From CAZUHK01 sp964620345 (GTDB lineage Bacteria; Planctomycetota; Phycisphaerae; Phycisphaerales; Zrk34), in NCBI GenBank assembly GCA_964620345.1, contig CAZUHK010000164.1, positions 1 through 6,782 of the forward strand: a stretch of 6,782 bases of DNA, read 5' to 3'. The translations under genes and the position numbers were made by a program. This document shows positions 6,645 through 6,782 of this stretch, in pieces (the stretch's first letter is position 1; every line of letters begins with the position of its first letter). The notes beneath the pieces were generated by a model. That model had not been told where the DNA came from. It searched no databases and saw only the letters and a list, made by a program, of their open reading frames with translations.

Positions 6645-6782
6645 ATGTTCGAACACGATGCGAGGGGAAACACGATGCAATTCGCGCAGAATATCGAGCC
6701 CGGCCGCTCAGCAAGCTGGCGTCGGGTGAATCTCCGCCACAGGACTGACAAAGAAGGACAAGCCATCATGAAATCAGGTACG
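6645..6782 (+). CDS. Start of an unidentified divergent gene (3' end outside window; true start uncertain)
   Basis: An open frame of 46 codons runs to the window edge. Three in-frame ATGs each have a Shine-Dalgarno sequence: 6645 (AGGAG, 6 nt spacer), 6675 (AGGGG, 7 nt) and 6768 (AAGGA, 9 nt). Codons between 6645 and 6767 include AGG twice, GGA twice, TCA, GCA and ACT, unlike the G/C-ending codons of the neighbours. This suggests the stretch may be an untranslated leader, with the real gene starting at 6768 as MKSGT. Planctomycete loci of this kind often carry a prepilin-like gene starting with a short Lys-rich MK... tail, but five residues cannot show that. The gene is transcribed away from the regulator and may share its operator region. 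No function can be assigned. Confidence 0.4.
   Translation, partial: MFEHDARGNTMQFAQNIEPGRSASWRRVNLRHRTDKEGQAIMKSGT
6753..6758 (+). promoter_or_regulatory. Ribosome binding site for the alternative ATG at 6768
   Basis: GAAGGA ends 9 nt before the third in-frame ATG of the divergent gene. Together with the atypical codons upstream, it makes 6768 a serious candidate for the true start. Confidence 0.45.

Noticed and set aside
6645..6767. Possible cobalamin-type riboswitch, suggested by GTGAATC and GCCAC pieces
   Set aside because: The order and spacing of the conserved boxes do not match the cobalamin consensus, and no adenosylcobalamin-box arrangement is present.
6350..6769. A 139-codon minus-strand open frame over the intergenic region
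   Set aside because: It overlaps the regulator 5' end in another frame, crosses both candidate promoters, and has no recognisable domain.

Overview
This G+C-rich window is most like an accessory carbohydrate-catabolism locus from a Planctomycetes-type genome, for example Phycisphaerae or a relative. That placement is an inference from three things: an AraC-type regulator with a LacI-like sensor domain, a sulfatase beside a large GH2 glycosidase, and strong G/C bias at third codon positions. No ribosomal or other phylogenetic marker is present.

Layout. Bases 1 to about 434 (+) are the right end of an IS630-family element, carrying the C-terminal part of a DDE transposase. Immediately after it, to base 639 (+), lies the C-terminal remnant of a host gene that I cannot name. 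The insertion appears to have cut this gene at a TA dinucleotide. Its stop overlaps the end of a convergent three-gene block on the minus strand. In transcription order that block is: an XylR-like regulator (6465 to 5290), a probably cytoplasmic type I sulfatase (5209 to 3755), and a 1044-residue LacZ-architecture GH2 glycoside hydrolase (3758 to 624). The sulfatase and GH2 genes overlap by 4 bp (GTGA), which suggests translational coupling. An 80-bp gap separates regulator and sulfatase. On the right, a roughly 180-bp A+T-richer region holds candidate divergent promoters and a pair of direct repeats spaced 20 bp apart, a plausible operator. A divergent plus-strand gene begins at 6645, 6675 or 6768 and runs off the window.

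How the genes may work together (inference): the regulator senses an imported sugar through its periplasmic-binding-protein-like domain and controls its own operon. The sulfatase removes a sulfate ester, and the GH2 enzyme then cleaves the desulfated oligosaccharide. The GH2 protein keeps both catalytic glutamates and two active-site histidines, but several residues that E. coli LacZ uses to bind galactose and magnesium are replaced. Its substrate may therefore not be a simple beta-galactoside. No transporter or formylglycine-generating enzyme lies in the window. I see no RNA genes and no CRISPR array.
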